Source: Sepiola atlantica (lineage: Eukaryota; Mollusca; Cephalopoda; Sepiida; Sepiolidae). Taken from it: DNA of 64,000 bases. Each line of letters begins with the position of its first letter. Positions within the stretch are counted from its first letter, which is position 1. Position numbers and translations under genes: made by a program. Location of the stretch: positions 50,024,613-50,088,612 of the forward strand of contig OY744533.1 in the NCBI GenBank assembly GCA_963556195.1, written 5' to 3'. This document shows, in pieces, positions 1-9,936 of this stretch. The notes under the pieces are model-generated. The model worked only from the letters and a program-made list of their open reading frames with translations. It made no database searches and was not told the origin of the DNA.

Positions 1-440
1 AGAAAGAGGAGAGGCGGGAGAGAGGTGGAGAGTGAAATGTAGAATGATTGAGAGAGGGGGAAGGTGATAAGAGGTAGATAGAGAAACGGGGATGAAAGGA
101 CAATGTTGGGTAGAGAGAGAGAGAGATCAGAAAGGAAGAGAGAGTAAGGGAGAGGACAAGTATAAATAGTGGTTGAGGGAGAAAGAGTAGGGGAGAGAGA
201 GACGATGGAGAGAGGAGATAAGAGGGGGACGGAGACTGAGTTAGCAATAGAAAGGGGGAAAGAGGGAGAGAGAGAGAGAGGGAAAATGGGAAAAGAGAGA
301 TGGTAGTAGAGAGAGAGAGACAGAGAGAGAAAGAAGAAGGAGAGAGATGGCAGTACAAACATGGGGAAAGAGTAAGAGTGGGAGGGAGTAGGGGAGAGGT
401 AGAGTGGGAGAGAGAGATTGTGAGATAGGGAGAGAGAGGG
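1..440. repeat. GA-rich polypurine tract (partial)
   Basis: The plus strand is almost purely A and G (gagagagag, gggagag, gagaaag) with scattered single T residues. It is the right end of the ~1.2-kb tract seen whole at 29793-31009. The Ser/Leu/Pro-rich frames it opens on the minus strand are compositional artefacts. Confidence 0.9.
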
Positions 441-594
441 GCTTTAGTCAGCGATGTTGACGAATTATTCTCTAAAATTCTTTCGAAAAATCAATGTTTA
501 TCGTTTATTTGCTTCTTAAATAAAAAGGTCATCCCTGGGAGGAAGTTATCCTCACAAACAAACAGATACCCCCACACACAACATGCTCTCTCTC

Positions 595-639
595 TCTCTC
601 TCTCGCTCTCTCTTTCTCTCTCTTTCTCTCTCTCTCTCT
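595..639. repeat. (CT)n microsatellite, short allele
   Basis: An uninterrupted run of nine CT plus C, then a CG interruption and further CT/TTTCT repeats. The equivalent run has 17 CT at 31153 and 19 CT at 55051, so this is the most length-variable part of otherwise nearly identical spacers. Confidence 0.9.
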
Positions 640-1069
640 TCCTGTCCGCTCTATGAAACTATAGAGAAAATAAAATATCTAACTTCCAGCTCCTCTTTAA
701 TAAAACAACATTTGTTTGCCAGGCACAGCACCACTTTACTCCTCTACACTTATGTTTAAAGAATTTAGTTTTTTTTTTTACCAGTAATCAGTCCACAACG
801 TCTGCCTTCCATAAAATCATTAGTTTGGCAACCGAAAAAGTCTATTCAAATCGTTCAACTTTTTTTTAAATGTCCGATTTCGGGGTGATGGGTGGGGTAT
901 AGCCAAGAGACACACGAAATCTGGGGGTAGTAACACCTTTTCGTTTATAAATCTATATTGAGAGAAGACATGTTCAGTAGCAGATGGCGACAGCTAGGCG
1001 AGTTTCTTATGCTTCAAATGGCTTTAAGAGCGGCCTGTACCTATTGAAAAAGATTGATATACCCAGGGC

Positions 1070-2350
1070 GAAGGTTGGTAGTATGTAGAGACAGGTTACA
1101 TGCGACCGGAGCATGGGAATTGAAGTTGATAAGCTGTCTTGGTCAGTTGGCATGTCAGATTAGAGGAGAATGATGGCATTGATGTGCGAAATATGCTGGT
1201 TTAGAGAAATGTGTTCGTTTTTTTTAGTGTGTGTACAGACATGCCAGATACGACCGGAGCATTGGAATTGAGTTTGATAATATGGTCGAGAGGAATGTCT
1301 TGGTTAGCTGGCATGTCAGATGAGAGCAAATCCGTAGAATTGAAGAGGATAATAAGCTGGTCGAAGAAATGACATGGTGTGTGGTGTGTACAATCATGTT
1401 AGATACATCCAGTGCGTTCGATAAGCTCGCCGAGAGAAATAATTAGATTTGTTGTGTGTACAGACAGGTCAGATACGACCAGAGCGTTGGAATTTAGATT
1501 GATAATAAACTGGTCGAGAGAAATGTATTGGTTGGTGATATATACAGGCAGGTCAAATACGACCAGAGCGTTAGAGTTACGGTTGTTACTAAGCTGGTGG
1601 GTGCGTCAGATACGACCTCGCGTTGGAATAAAGATTCCTTATAAGCTGGTCGAAGAAAATGTCACGGTTGGTTGTGTGTACAAGCAGCTAAGATACGAGC
1701 AGAGCATTACAATTTTGGTGAATAAGCTGGTCGCGAGAGAAATCTCTTAGTCGGTGGTCATGTCAGATTCGATTAAAACGTTCGAACTAACGTTCATAAT
1801 AAAATAATCTACTGAACGTGGGAAATCTAACGGTTGGTAGTGTGCACAGGCATGTTAGATACGAGCAGAGCATTGGAATCCAGGCTCAAGTGAACTGCCT
1901 TAGTTGGTAGGCATGTCAGATGAGAGCAGAAGGTTGAAATTGAGTTGGATAATAAGATGGTTTAGAGAAATGTTTTATTTGGTGATGTGTACAGCCGTGT
2001 CAGTTACGATCAGAACGTTGACATTTGGGATGGATAATAAGCTGGTCGAGAAAAATATCTTTGTTGGTGGGGATGTCAGATATGACCAGAACGTTGGAAT
2101 CGAGCTTATTAATGAGCTGCCTGGGAGAAATGTCTAGGTTCGTGGCGTGTACAGGCAAGTCAGATACGACCAGAGCGTTGGAATTGAGGTTGATAATAAA
2201 TGAGCTGGCCGAGAGAAGCGTATTGGTTGGTGGTGTGTACAGCCGTATCAGATCGTTGACATTGAGGTTCGTACGCTGTTTGGAAACAAAAAAAAAATGT
2301 CTTGGTTGGTGTGTCTACAGGCATATCAGATACGAGATGGGCGTTGTAGT
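1070..2350. repeat. ~84-bp satellite subrepeats, first unit of block 1
   Basis: Degenerate direct repeats of about 81-84 bp built on the pieces gtgtgtacaggcaggtcaga, tacgaccagagcgttggaat and taagctggtcgagagaaatg. This first unit of the block holds only about 1.3 kb of satellite, against 3.2-3.5 kb in inner units, and lacks the extra ~230-bp segment of the long unit type. No gene is supported. Confidence 0.85.
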
Positions 2351-2785
2351 TGAGCTGTCATGTACGATCCGTGCTTGCCTGCATCCACGCATTCCAACCG
2401 TCACCTCGTTCACATATTAGCGAAATTCATAGAGCTTGCTGCAAATAAAGAAAGTGTGCATGGCGTTTCTACTGCGCCTTCACTTGCAGCGCGGAAAAAA
2501 GTGATTACCGTTAAATGGAGAATGGCATTGAGGGACAGTGCGTTCCAGCCGAATCGCCAGGTGAGAGAGTACTGAGATGAAGCTATTTCGCGTAGGACTG
2601 GTCTCGCCTCTTTGCTTACAAAGGAACGGCTCGAATGCAAGAAGATAAGGTAGAGGCGAAAGCGAACAACCGACGGAGAAAGAAGAAAAGATTTTTACCG
2701 CCTACTGCAGGCGATACGAAATGGAGATTGATCTGTGGAAGCCTGGATGATTACAACCGGCGGCCTGTTGTATTTTTTTGTTCTT
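2351..2785 (-). pseudogene. Rearranged LINE fossil (RT piece joined to zf-RVT piece), copy 1
   Basis: Nucleotide comparison with the LINE at 7253-14625 shows two blocks in the same orientation. About 2580-2775 aligns with the reverse transcriptase region 9450-9690; the remnant EPFLRKL...VLRGIA reads here as SRSFVSKEARPVLREIA. About 2351-2572 aligns with 8340-8571, the linker and zf-RVT finger; SEYSLTWRLVRNALPL reads here as SQYSLTWRFGWNALSL. The ~880 bp between the two blocks in the LINE (8572-9450) is missing. Frameshifts and stops break the zinc finger. A 76-codon frame crosses the join (2410-2640) and persists in every copy, but only because the units are nearly identical. This copy has TACTGAG where the LINE has TACTCAG. 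Confidence 0.8.
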
Positions 2786-2841
2786 GTCATGCGCGAGTGT
2801 CTTTAAGTGAGGATGCATTAAAGACAATATTAAAATGATGT

Positions 2842-2855
2842 TCTGATTTTGATTG
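2842..2855 (-). terminator. 3'-box-like snRNA 3'-end signal
   Basis: Reading the minus strand, CAATCAAAATCAGA lies about 6-19 nt past the U1 3' end. AAAATCAGA matches the AAANNNAGA half of the metazoan snRNA 3' box, which normally sits 9-19 nt downstream and directs Integrator processing; the GTTT half is not evident. The motif sits at the same offset in every copy examined. Confidence 0.5.
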
Positions 2856-2860
2856 TATTA

Positions 2861-3024
2861 TCGGGGTGAGCGCGAACGAAGACCCCACACTTAGAAATAG
2901 CGCACCCGAGTCGTCCACATTTGGGACGATCGCAAAGGTCAACCCAACCCTAGTGCAATGGAAGGGCCTCGCTCTGGGAGAACGGCCTAGATGATCACCG
3001 TTCACTCCTGTGCCAGGTAAGTAT
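2861..3024 (-). ncRNA. U1: U1 snRNA, copy 1
   Basis: U1 RNA pairs with 5' splice sites in the spliceosome. The 164-nt sequence starts ATACTTACCTGG (3024 downwards), identical to the canonical 5' end. Stem-loop I keeps its stem (GAACGG/CCGTTC), but the U1-70K loop reads TGATCATCTAGG (2986-2997) instead of the usual TGATCAYGAAGG. Stem-loop II has the U1A loop ATTGCACT (2952-2959). Stem-loop III is TCGTCC-CAAATGT-GGACGA. The Sm-type site reads TATTTCTAA (2891-2899), weaker than AATTTNTGG. The terminal hairpin ends ACCCCGA. Private change: GTTCGTT where other copies have GTCTGCGTT (GAACGAA on the plus strand near 2874-2880), in the last hairpin. Identity is secure; function is uncertain because of the loop I, Sm and hairpin changes. 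Confidence 0.93.
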
Positions 3025-3340
3025 AAAAAATTTCACGGCCCACAACTCACATTTTATACCACACAGCTCTACTCAACACCAACACCTATTTACAAACTAC
3101 TAAAATACCCGAAAATAAAATATCACCAACATTAGCATATCACTACTTTTGCATTTCTCAATAACAACAATTCATAACAAACATTTCACTATCATTTAAA
3201 CTTACCAACATTTTCACAAAATACTTCAATTCGTAAGCAAACTTACATTTTACCCTAATAAACAAACTACCATCTCAACAGTTGTCTCCCCTTAGATCAA
3301 CAGCCGTTTTTCAAATGTAAGGAAGCATGAAGCCACTTGA
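3025..3340 (-). promoter_or_regulatory. U1 upstream promoter region, copy 1
   Basis: About 316 bp of AT-rich DNA upstream of U1, conserved in all units. Read on the minus strand it has TATAAAAT at -34 to -27 (3051-3058), a stretch GGTGTTGAGTAGAGCTGTGT at -56 to -37 (3061-3080) in the place expected for a proximal sequence element, and two octamer-like motifs, ATGCTAAT (3131-3138) and ATGCAAAA (3147-3154), which could act as a distal element. The PSE assignment is positional only. A TATA box is not typical of vertebrate U1 promoters but occurs in snRNA genes of some other lineages. Confidence 0.65.
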
Positions 3341-6300
3341 TAGAAAACTAAGCTGGTAGGTGCGTCAGATACGACCTCGCGTTGGAATAAGCTGGTCGAA
3401 GAAAATGTCACGGTTGGTTGTGTGTACAAGCAGCTAAGATTCGAGCAGAGCATTACAATTTTGGTGAATAAGCTGGTCGCGAGAGAAATGTCTTAGTTGG
3501 TGGTCATGTCAGATTCGATTAGAACGTTCGAACTAACGTTCATAGTAATCTAGTCCAGGCAGGAAATCTAACGGTTGGTAGTGTGTACAGGCATGTTAGA
3601 CACGAGCAGAGTGTGTGTACCCAGGTTGATAAGCAGCAGCTCAAGAGGAATGCCTTGTTTGGTAGTCAAGTCAGATCAAAGCAGAACTTTGGAATTGAGT
3701 TGAGTAATGAGTTTGTTTAGAGAAAGGTCTTATTTGGTGGTGTGTACAGGCAGGTCAGATACGACCAGGGCGTTGTAATTGAGGTTCATAAGCTGGTTGA
3801 GAAGAAATATGTTTGTTGCTGGTTTGCACAGCCGTGTCAGTTACTATCAGAACGCTGACATCGGGGTGGATAATAAGCTGGTCGAGTAAAAACTTGGTTG
3901 ATAGGCATGTCATGTCAGAGCAGCGCAGAGAGTTGGAATTCAGGTGGGTAATAAGCTGGTCAAGAGAAATGTCTTAGCTACTGCTATGTACAGACATGTC
4001 AGATATGACTAGAGCCTTTAGATTGAGGCTGATTATAAGCTAGGCGAGAGAAATGTCTTGGTTTCTTGTGTGTACAGTAATGTCCGATACATCCAGCACG
4101 TTCGAAATGTGGTTGATAAGTTGATCAAGAGGTAACGGTAACGGAGTTGTAATTGAGGCTGTTACTAAACTGGTCGAGGTAAACGTCTCGGCTGGTGGTG
4201 TGTACAGGCATGTCGGATACATCTAGTGCGTTGTTGATGAGGTTGATGAGCTACTCGAGAAAAATGAGGTTGATAAGCTAGTCGAGAAGAAATACCTTGG
4301 TTGCTGGTGTGTGCGGGCAGGTCATATACGACCAGAGCGTTCGAATTGAGGTTTATAATAAGCTTGACGAGAGAAATGTCCTGGTAGTGGGGGTGTATCA
4401 GATACGATCTTAACGTGAAAACTGAAATGGATACGCTATTCGAGAAAAAACGTCTTGCTTGGTGGCATATATCAGATACGACAAGGGCGTTGTCATTGAA
4501 GTAACTAATGAAGTAGTCGAGGTAATCGTTTCGGCTGGCGGTGTGTACAGACATGTCAGATACATCCAGTGCGTTCGAGATGCGGTTGATAAGCTAATCG
4601 AGAGAAATGTCTTGCTTAGTGGCGTCTAGAAGCAGGTGAGATACGATCGCAACGATGGAATTTAGATTGATAAGCTGGGCCAGAGAAATGTCTTGGTTTG
4701 TGGTGTCTACAGTGATAGTTGATACACTCAGCACGGTGGAAATGAGGTTGATAAGCTGGTCGAAAGAAAATATCCCGGTTCCTGGCCTGTGCAGGCAGGT
4801 CAGATACGATCAGAACGTTAAAATCGATGTAGATACGCTATTCGAGAAAAATGTTTTGGTTGGTGGTGTATATCAGATACGACAATAGCGTTGTAATTGA
4901 GGTTGCTGCTAAACTGGTCGAGGGAAACGTCTCGCCTGGTGGTGTGTACAGGCATGTACGTTACATCCAGTGCGTTTGAAATGTGGTTGATAACATACTA
5001 TAGAGAAATTTCTTGGTTAGTGGTGTGTAGTGGCAGGTCAGATACGAACGAAACGTTGGAATCGGGGTTGATAAGCTGGGCGATGAGAAATGTTTTTTCT
5101 TTCTGATGTGCATAGGCAGGTCGGATACGACAAGGACGTTGTAATTGAGGTTGCTACTAATTTGGTCAATGGAAACGTCTTGATTGGTGGTGTGTGCAGG
5201 CATGTCAGATGCATCCAGTGCGTCCTAGATGAGGTTGATAAGCTACTCGAGAGAAATGTCTAGGTTAGTGGTGTTGAGAGGTAGGTCAGATACGACCACA
5301 ACGTTTTAATGGAGGTCGATAAACTGGGCGAGTGAAACGTCTAGGTTGGGGGTGTGTACAGGCATATCAGATACGACAACCGCGTTGTAATTGAGGTTGC
5401 TACTAAACTGGCTGAGGGGGACGTTGTTGGCTGGTCGTGTGCATAGGCATGTCAGACACATCTAGTGCGTTCGAAATGAGATTGAAAAGCTACCCGGGAG
5501 AAATGTCTTGGTTAGATTGTGTAGAGGCAGGTCAGATACGATCACAACGTTGGAAATGAGATTGACAAGCTGGTCGAGAGAAATGTCTTAATTGGTGGGG
5601 ATATGCGATCAAAGCGTATCATTGGAATTAAGGTGGATAATAAACTGGTCGAGAGAAATGTATTGGTTGATGGTGTATACACGCAGGTCAAATACGACCA
5701 GAGCGTTGGAATTCAGATTGATAATAAGCTAGTCGAGAGAAATGTAGTGGCTGGTGGTATATACATGCAGGTCAAATACGACCAAAGTGTTGGAACTACA
5801 GTTGTTACTAAGCTGGCCAAGAAGAATGTCTCGGTTGGTGGGTGCGTCAGATACGACCAGAGCGTTGGAATAAAGATTCCTAATAAGCTGGTCGAAGAAA
5901 GTGGCAAGTTTGGTTGTGTGTACAAGCCGGTAGGATACGAGCAGAGCGTTACAATTGTGACGGATAAGCTGATCGCGAGAGAAATGTCTTAGTCGGTGGT
6001 CATGTCAGATCCGATTAAAACGTTCGAACTAACGTTCATAATAATCTAGTGAACGAGGGAAATGTAAGGGTTGGTAGTGTGCACAGGCATGTTAGATACG
6101 AGCAGAGCATTGGAATCCAGGCTCAAGGGAACTGCCTTAGTTGGTAGGCATGTCAGATGAGAGCAGAAGGTTGAAATTGAGTTGGATAATGAGATGGTTT
6201 AGAGAAATGTTTTATTTGGTGATGTGTACAGCCGTGTCAGTTACGATCAGAACGTTGACATTTGGGATGGATAATAAGCTGGTCGAGAAAAATATCTTTG

Positions 6301-6584
6301 TTGGTGGGGATGTCAGATATGACCAGAACGTTGGAATCGAGCTTATTAATGAGCTGCCTGGGAGAAATGTCTAGGTTCGTGGCGTGTACAGGCAAGTCAG
6401 ATACAACCAGAGCGTTGGAATTGAGGTTGATAATAAATGAGCTGGCCGAGAGAAGCGTATTGGTTGGTGGTGTGTACAGCCGTATCAGATCGTTGACATT
6501 GAGGTTCGTACGCTGTTTGAAAAAAAAAAAAATGTCTTGGTTGGTGTGTCTACAGGCATATCAGATACGAGATGGGCGTTGTAG
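3341..6584. repeat. ~84-bp satellite array, short unit type
   Basis: About 39 degenerate subrepeats. An 84-bp period is a multiple of three, so frames stay open for several repeats (for example 5603-5992, reading NKLVERNVLVDGVYTQVKYD with 28-residue periodicity), but stops interrupt both strands throughout. The short type lacks the ~230-bp segment found at 26311-26541; the join is at about 6222 (tttggtgatgtgtacagccg). U1-to-U1 spacing here is 4,233 bp. Confidence 0.85.
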
Positions 6585-7018
6585 TTGAGCTGTCATGTAC
6601 GATCCGTGCTTGCCTGCATCCACGCATTCCAACCGTCACCTCGTTCACATATTAGCGAAATTCATAGAGCTTGCTGCAAATAAAGAAAGTGTGCATGGCG
6701 TTTCTACTGCGCCTTCACTTGCAGCGCGGAAAAAAGTGATTACCGTTAAATGGAGAATGGCATTGAGGGACAGTGCGTTCCAGCCGAATCGCCAGGTGAG
6801 AGAGTACTGAGATGAAGCTATTTCGCGTAGGACTGGTCTCGCCTCTTTGCTTACAAAGGAACGGCTCGAATGCAAGAAGATAAGGTAGAGGCGAAAGCGA
6901 ACAACCGACGGAGAAAGAAGAAAAGATTTTTACCGCCTACTGCAGGCGATACGAAATGGAGATTGATCTGTGGAAGCCTGGATGATTACAACCGGCGGCC
7001 TGTTTTATTTTTTTGTTC
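6585..7018 (-). pseudogene. LINE RT/zf-RVT fossil, copy 2
   Basis: Same two-block structure as copy 1, with TACTGAG at the internal marker. This copy has a T in place of G in the run before the U1 flank (ctgttttattttt near 7000) and a 2-bp deletion just beyond (gatgcataagac). It lies about 220 bp from the 3' end of the intact LINE inserted in the adjacent U1 gene. Confidence 0.8.
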
Positions 7019-7093
7019 TTGTCATGCGCGAGTGTCTTTAAGTGAGGATGCATAAGACAATATTAAAATGATGTTCTGATTTTGATTGTATTA

Positions 7094-7252
7094 TCGGGGT
7101 GAGCGCGAACGCAGACCCCACACTTAGAAATAGCGCACCCGAGTCGTCCACATTTGTGACGATCGCAAAGGTCAACCCAACCCTAGTGCAATGGAAGGGC
7201 CTCGCTCTGGGAGAACGGCCTAGATGATCACCGTTCACTCCTGTGCCAGGTA
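7094..7252 (-). pseudogene. U1: U1 snRNA copy 2, main part (nt 6-164), split by LINE
   Basis: Nucleotides 6-164 of the U1 sequence; the 5' end has been displaced to 14626-14646 by the retrotransposon. It also carries a private substitution, CGTCACAAATG for CGTCCCAAATG, that breaks a pair in stem-loop III. Without its promoter and first five nucleotides it cannot make normal U1 RNA. Confidence 0.93.
7237..7252 (-). repeat. Target-site duplication, 3' side of LINE
   Basis: On the minus strand TACCTGGCACAGGAGT, U1 nucleotides 6-21. It is repeated at 14626-14641 with a single mismatch. The TAAATAAA tail of the LINE abuts it directly. Confidence 0.85.
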
Positions 7253-8048
7253 TTTATTTAGATGGATGCATCCTAGAAAACATTAACTCCTAGAGTTAAA
7301 ATTACATTCCCAGAATGCATACCACCTTAGGCATAAAAGCCCGCTGTGGAAGGGGGAAGGTGGGGGTCGGGGGTCATTGTGACATTTCTAACACATTTTT
7401 AAAACATTTTTTATTTGACAAAAAGTTTTTCAAAAAAGACAAAACAAAGACATTTTTTATTTGACAAAGAACAAAATGCACAATGACAAAAACCTACTCT
7501 ACACTAAGCTAGACATTCACACTAAAAAACTCGCAGTCACTCTATGGCTTAACCCTACTTAAAATATCCCCAAAATGATACATGAAAACATGAAATAACG
7601 TGGGAGTGGGATGACACATTAAAAACACCCAAAAAGAAAGAAAAATAAAGAACCAAATAAAATGATAAGGGGGGGTTAGTAGGACCCTCCCTACCCTTTT
7701 GCTAATTTTGGACCGCCCACTGTTTTCCGGCTCGAGGCCGAAAACAAGCAGGTCGACCCCTAATTGGGAGTGGGAATAAAGTAGGGGCGTTCTGAAAATA
7801 AATTAATCGGGATCTGGGTACGGGAATGGATGGCGTCTTCCAAGATAATAAAGCCAAGGGTTTCATCAGCCGGGGACAAAATAAATATGTGGAGTGGGCA
7901 TCTTTGGAAGCTCTCTAGTGCCGGCAAAAACAAAATCGGGACAGGACATCATTTATTCCTACTAGCTTATGATTCGACTAGGCTAATAAAAAATATTCTG
8001 TTTTATATTGGGCTGGGTTCCGTAGGACCCAGTACCGCCTGCTCCATG
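7253..8048 (-). other. LINE 3' UTR and tail
   Basis: About 800 bp past the ORF2 stop, with no further open frame of note. It contains several A-rich and T-rich runs and ends on the minus strand with TAAATAAA, a short tetranucleotide-type tail rather than a long poly(A). No match to this UTR is visible in the fossil LINE pieces of the repeat units. Confidence 0.7.
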
Positions 8049-8597
8049 CTAAGGAGGAAAAACGTATTCAAACTTGGCTCCTCGTCGGATGCACAAACTA
8101 GTGTTGCGCACCCATCTTCTATTGAACTCCATGCGATGTAGTCGTTTCCAATCGCATCTGATTTTCACTTTAAGCTGATGCTTAAAGTAAACAACCAGAT
8201 CACGATCCGAAACAGACCCAACCCCATGAACCTCATCTAGACGTGTAACCCACGTCACTAACCTAGCTACGGCCAGGATCACAAGAAACACCATTCGCTT
8301 CTCTCTAGACCACGGCGGCGCTACGTTGTTGATGACGAATGCTACATCCAGGACCAGCGGCTGCTCGGCGTCGATGCGAGCCGTTACCTCTCTGACATAC
8401 TCCCAGAGAAGACGTAATTTTCTGCAAGTGAAGAAGGCGTGCTCGGCCGTTTCTTCCTCATTGTCCTCACAGCGCGGGCACAAGGGGACGTCCCTTATGC
8501 CATCCCTGCATAATCTGCCATAGAGGGGCAGTGCGTTCCGAACAAGTCGCCAGGTCAGAGAGTACTCAGAATTGTTGAGATAACTCTGGCCTGGCGC
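8049..8597 (-). CDS. ORF2 segment 4: C-terminal zf-RVT domain
   Basis: Same frame as segment 3 beyond the TAG: APGQSYLNNSEYSLTWRL leads into CPRCEDNEEETAEHAFFTC, a C-x2-C-x9-H-x4-C finger typical of zf-RVT at the C terminus of L1/Tx1-group ORF2. It ends KFEYVFPP then stop at 8049. The domain is thought to help bind element RNA or target. The linker and finger (8340-8571) are the source-equivalent of one half of the fossil present in every repeat unit. Confidence 0.87.
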   Translation of the reverse strand, partial: APGQSYLNNSEYSLTWRLVRNALPLYGRLCRDGIRDVPLCPRCEDNEEETAEHAFFTCRKLRLLWEYVREVTARIDAEQPLVLDVAFVINNVAPPWSREKRMVFLVILAVARLVTWVTRLDEVHGVGSVSDRDLVVYFKHQLKVKIRCDWKRLHRMEFNRRWVRNTSLCIRRGAKFEYVFPP

Positions 8598-9896
8598 CTA
8601 ACTCCACTGGGAGCGAGCCTCCTCCGTCGACAATCCAAGCCGTCTCCCAAGCGGATCCGAAGCGGACCCCTCCACTAGATCCCGATACAGTCTCTTCCTA
8701 GACCGGGCAAGGTCACTGGACCCCGGCAACGCCTTAAGCGCGGCTCGGCATTCGGTGACGAACAGCGACTCTCCTCTCGGCCTACGTCGACCTTCGACCG
8801 AGTGGTCAGGTATGAGGTTGGGAAAGGCGTCCTCAACCGCAGGGACCCACGGAGCGTCTTCCGTCAAAGTACGACTCAGGAAAGCCAGTCTCTCAGCATG
8901 TCTATGACTTGCCAAGTCAGGCATCCCCAAGCCTCCATCACACGGACGTTGCGTACAGACCTGTCTGCGGACGTATGCTTTCCGCCCATTCCACAGAAGT
9001 GAAAAGAGCAAGCGCGTGAAAGCAAGAAGGCGGTCAGCAGGCAGCGGGAGTACAGACAGTCGGTAAAGGATGAGAGGAAAGACGTAAGTGGCGCACGCCT
9101 CCGCTCTCCCCTTCAAGGAAAGTTTCCTTCGAATCCAAGCCCTCACAGACGATTCGACCTTTGCCTGTACTTCCGACCAATTCTTCTCCAGCTGGAGACC
9201 CGGTCCGAACCAAACGCCAAGGATCCGAACCGGGCCATCGGTCCAGTTGAAGTCACCTGGAAGTGCGGTCTCTCCGCTCCAAGCAGCCAATCGCAGGCCG
9301 TTGGACTTGCTGCGGTTGACAATGGCCCCTGTCACTTCTTCGTACCGAGCGAGCGCCTTAATCACCGCTTCTATGTCTTCACGGCTGGACACAAAAACGG
9401 TGACATCATCGGCATACGCGGAAACTCTGGCTCGCGCATAGTGAGGAGGGATAGCGATTCCGCGCAGGACTGGTGTTGCCGCCCCGTCCCTTAATTTGCG
9501 AAGGAAGGGCTCCAACGCCAGGACATAAAGCAGGGGCGACAGCGGACAACCCTGACGTACCGAACGAGAAACCACGAACGACTCCGAAAGCCTACCGTTT
9601 ACTTGCACCGCTACCGTCGGCAGACGGTACAGAATCGAGACCCACTTGCGGAAGTCCGGATTAAAACCGGCAGCCTCTAGAACAGATCCCAAGAAACCAT
9701 GGTCGACCCTATCGAAAGCCTTGGACTGATCTAAATTGATCAGCGCGGCTTCAGTGTCGTCTTCTATACCCTCTAGGATCGTGCGAACCAGATGCAAATT
9801 GTTTTGAATTGACCTCCCCTTCACAGCATAGTTCTGCTCAGGTTCGATCAAGTCAGCGATAACAACCTGCAAACGATTCGCAAGAACACGGGCCAA
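8598..9896 (-). CDS. ORF2 segment 3: reverse transcriptase core
   Basis: About 432 codons. RT motifs in order: EQNYAVKGRSIQNNLHL, motif A INLDQSKAFDRVDH (9704-9742), motif B RQGCPLSPLLYVLALEPF, motif C AYADDVTVFV with the catalytic YADD at 9405-9416, motif D GAIVNRSKSNGL, then RILGVWFGPG and a thumb-like region ending EEARSQWS. The catalytic aspartates are present. The first codon of this span is TTG, not a true start; the frame joins segment 2 after the G-run shifts. The TAG at 8600-8598 interrupts before the zinc finger. Confidence 0.9.
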   Translation of the reverse strand: MARVLANRLQVVIADLIEPEQNYAVKGRSIQNNLHLVRTILEGIEDDTEAALINLDQSKAFDRVDHGFLGSVLEAAGFNPDFRKWVSILYRLPTVAVQVNGRLSESFVVSRSVRQGCPLSPLLYVLALEPFLRKLRDGAATPVLRGIAIPPHYARARVSAYADDVTVFVSSREDIEAVIKALARYEEVTGAIVNRSKSNGLRLAAWSGETALPGDFNWTDGPVRILGVWFGPGLQLEKNWSEVQAKVESSVRAWIRRKLSLKGRAEACATYVFPLILYRLSVLPLPADRLLAFTRLLFSLLWNGRKAYVRRQVCTQRPCDGGLGMPDLASHRHAERLAFLSRTLTEDAPWVPAVEDAFPNLIPDHSVEGRRRPRGESLFVTECRAALKALPGSSDLARSRKRLYRDLVEGSASDPLGRRLGLSTEEARSQWS

Positions 9897-9936
9897 AATC
9901 TTTAACTCTGTGTTTAGCAGAGTTATGGGCCTGTAA

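Larger units (their letters stand above)
1..1069. repeat. Higher-order-repeat spacer, copy 1 (3' part only)
   Basis: This is the right-hand end of the block spacer that recurs complete at 27897-31649 and 51798-55549; position 1 corresponds to about 30572 in the second copy. It holds the end of a GA-rich polypurine tract (1-440), a short AT-rich stretch, a (CT)n microsatellite (595-639) and about 430 bp of unique-looking AT-rich sequence before the ~84-bp satellite begins. I see no gene in it. Confidence 0.85.

Noticed and set aside
2410..2640. 76-codon minus frame conserved in all 12 units as a small protein gene
   Set aside because: It spans the join of two LINE fragments in a decayed fossil; conservation reflects unit homogenisation.
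5603..5992. 119-129-codon frames in the satellite as genes
   Set aside because: Satellite period of 84 bp keeps frames open; the copies agree only because the units are recently amplified, other units of the satellite are full of stops, and no domain is recognisable.
3341..6584. CRISPR-like direct repeats
   Set aside because: Repeats are ~84 bp, contiguous and degenerate with no unique spacers, in eukaryotic DNA; this is a satellite.
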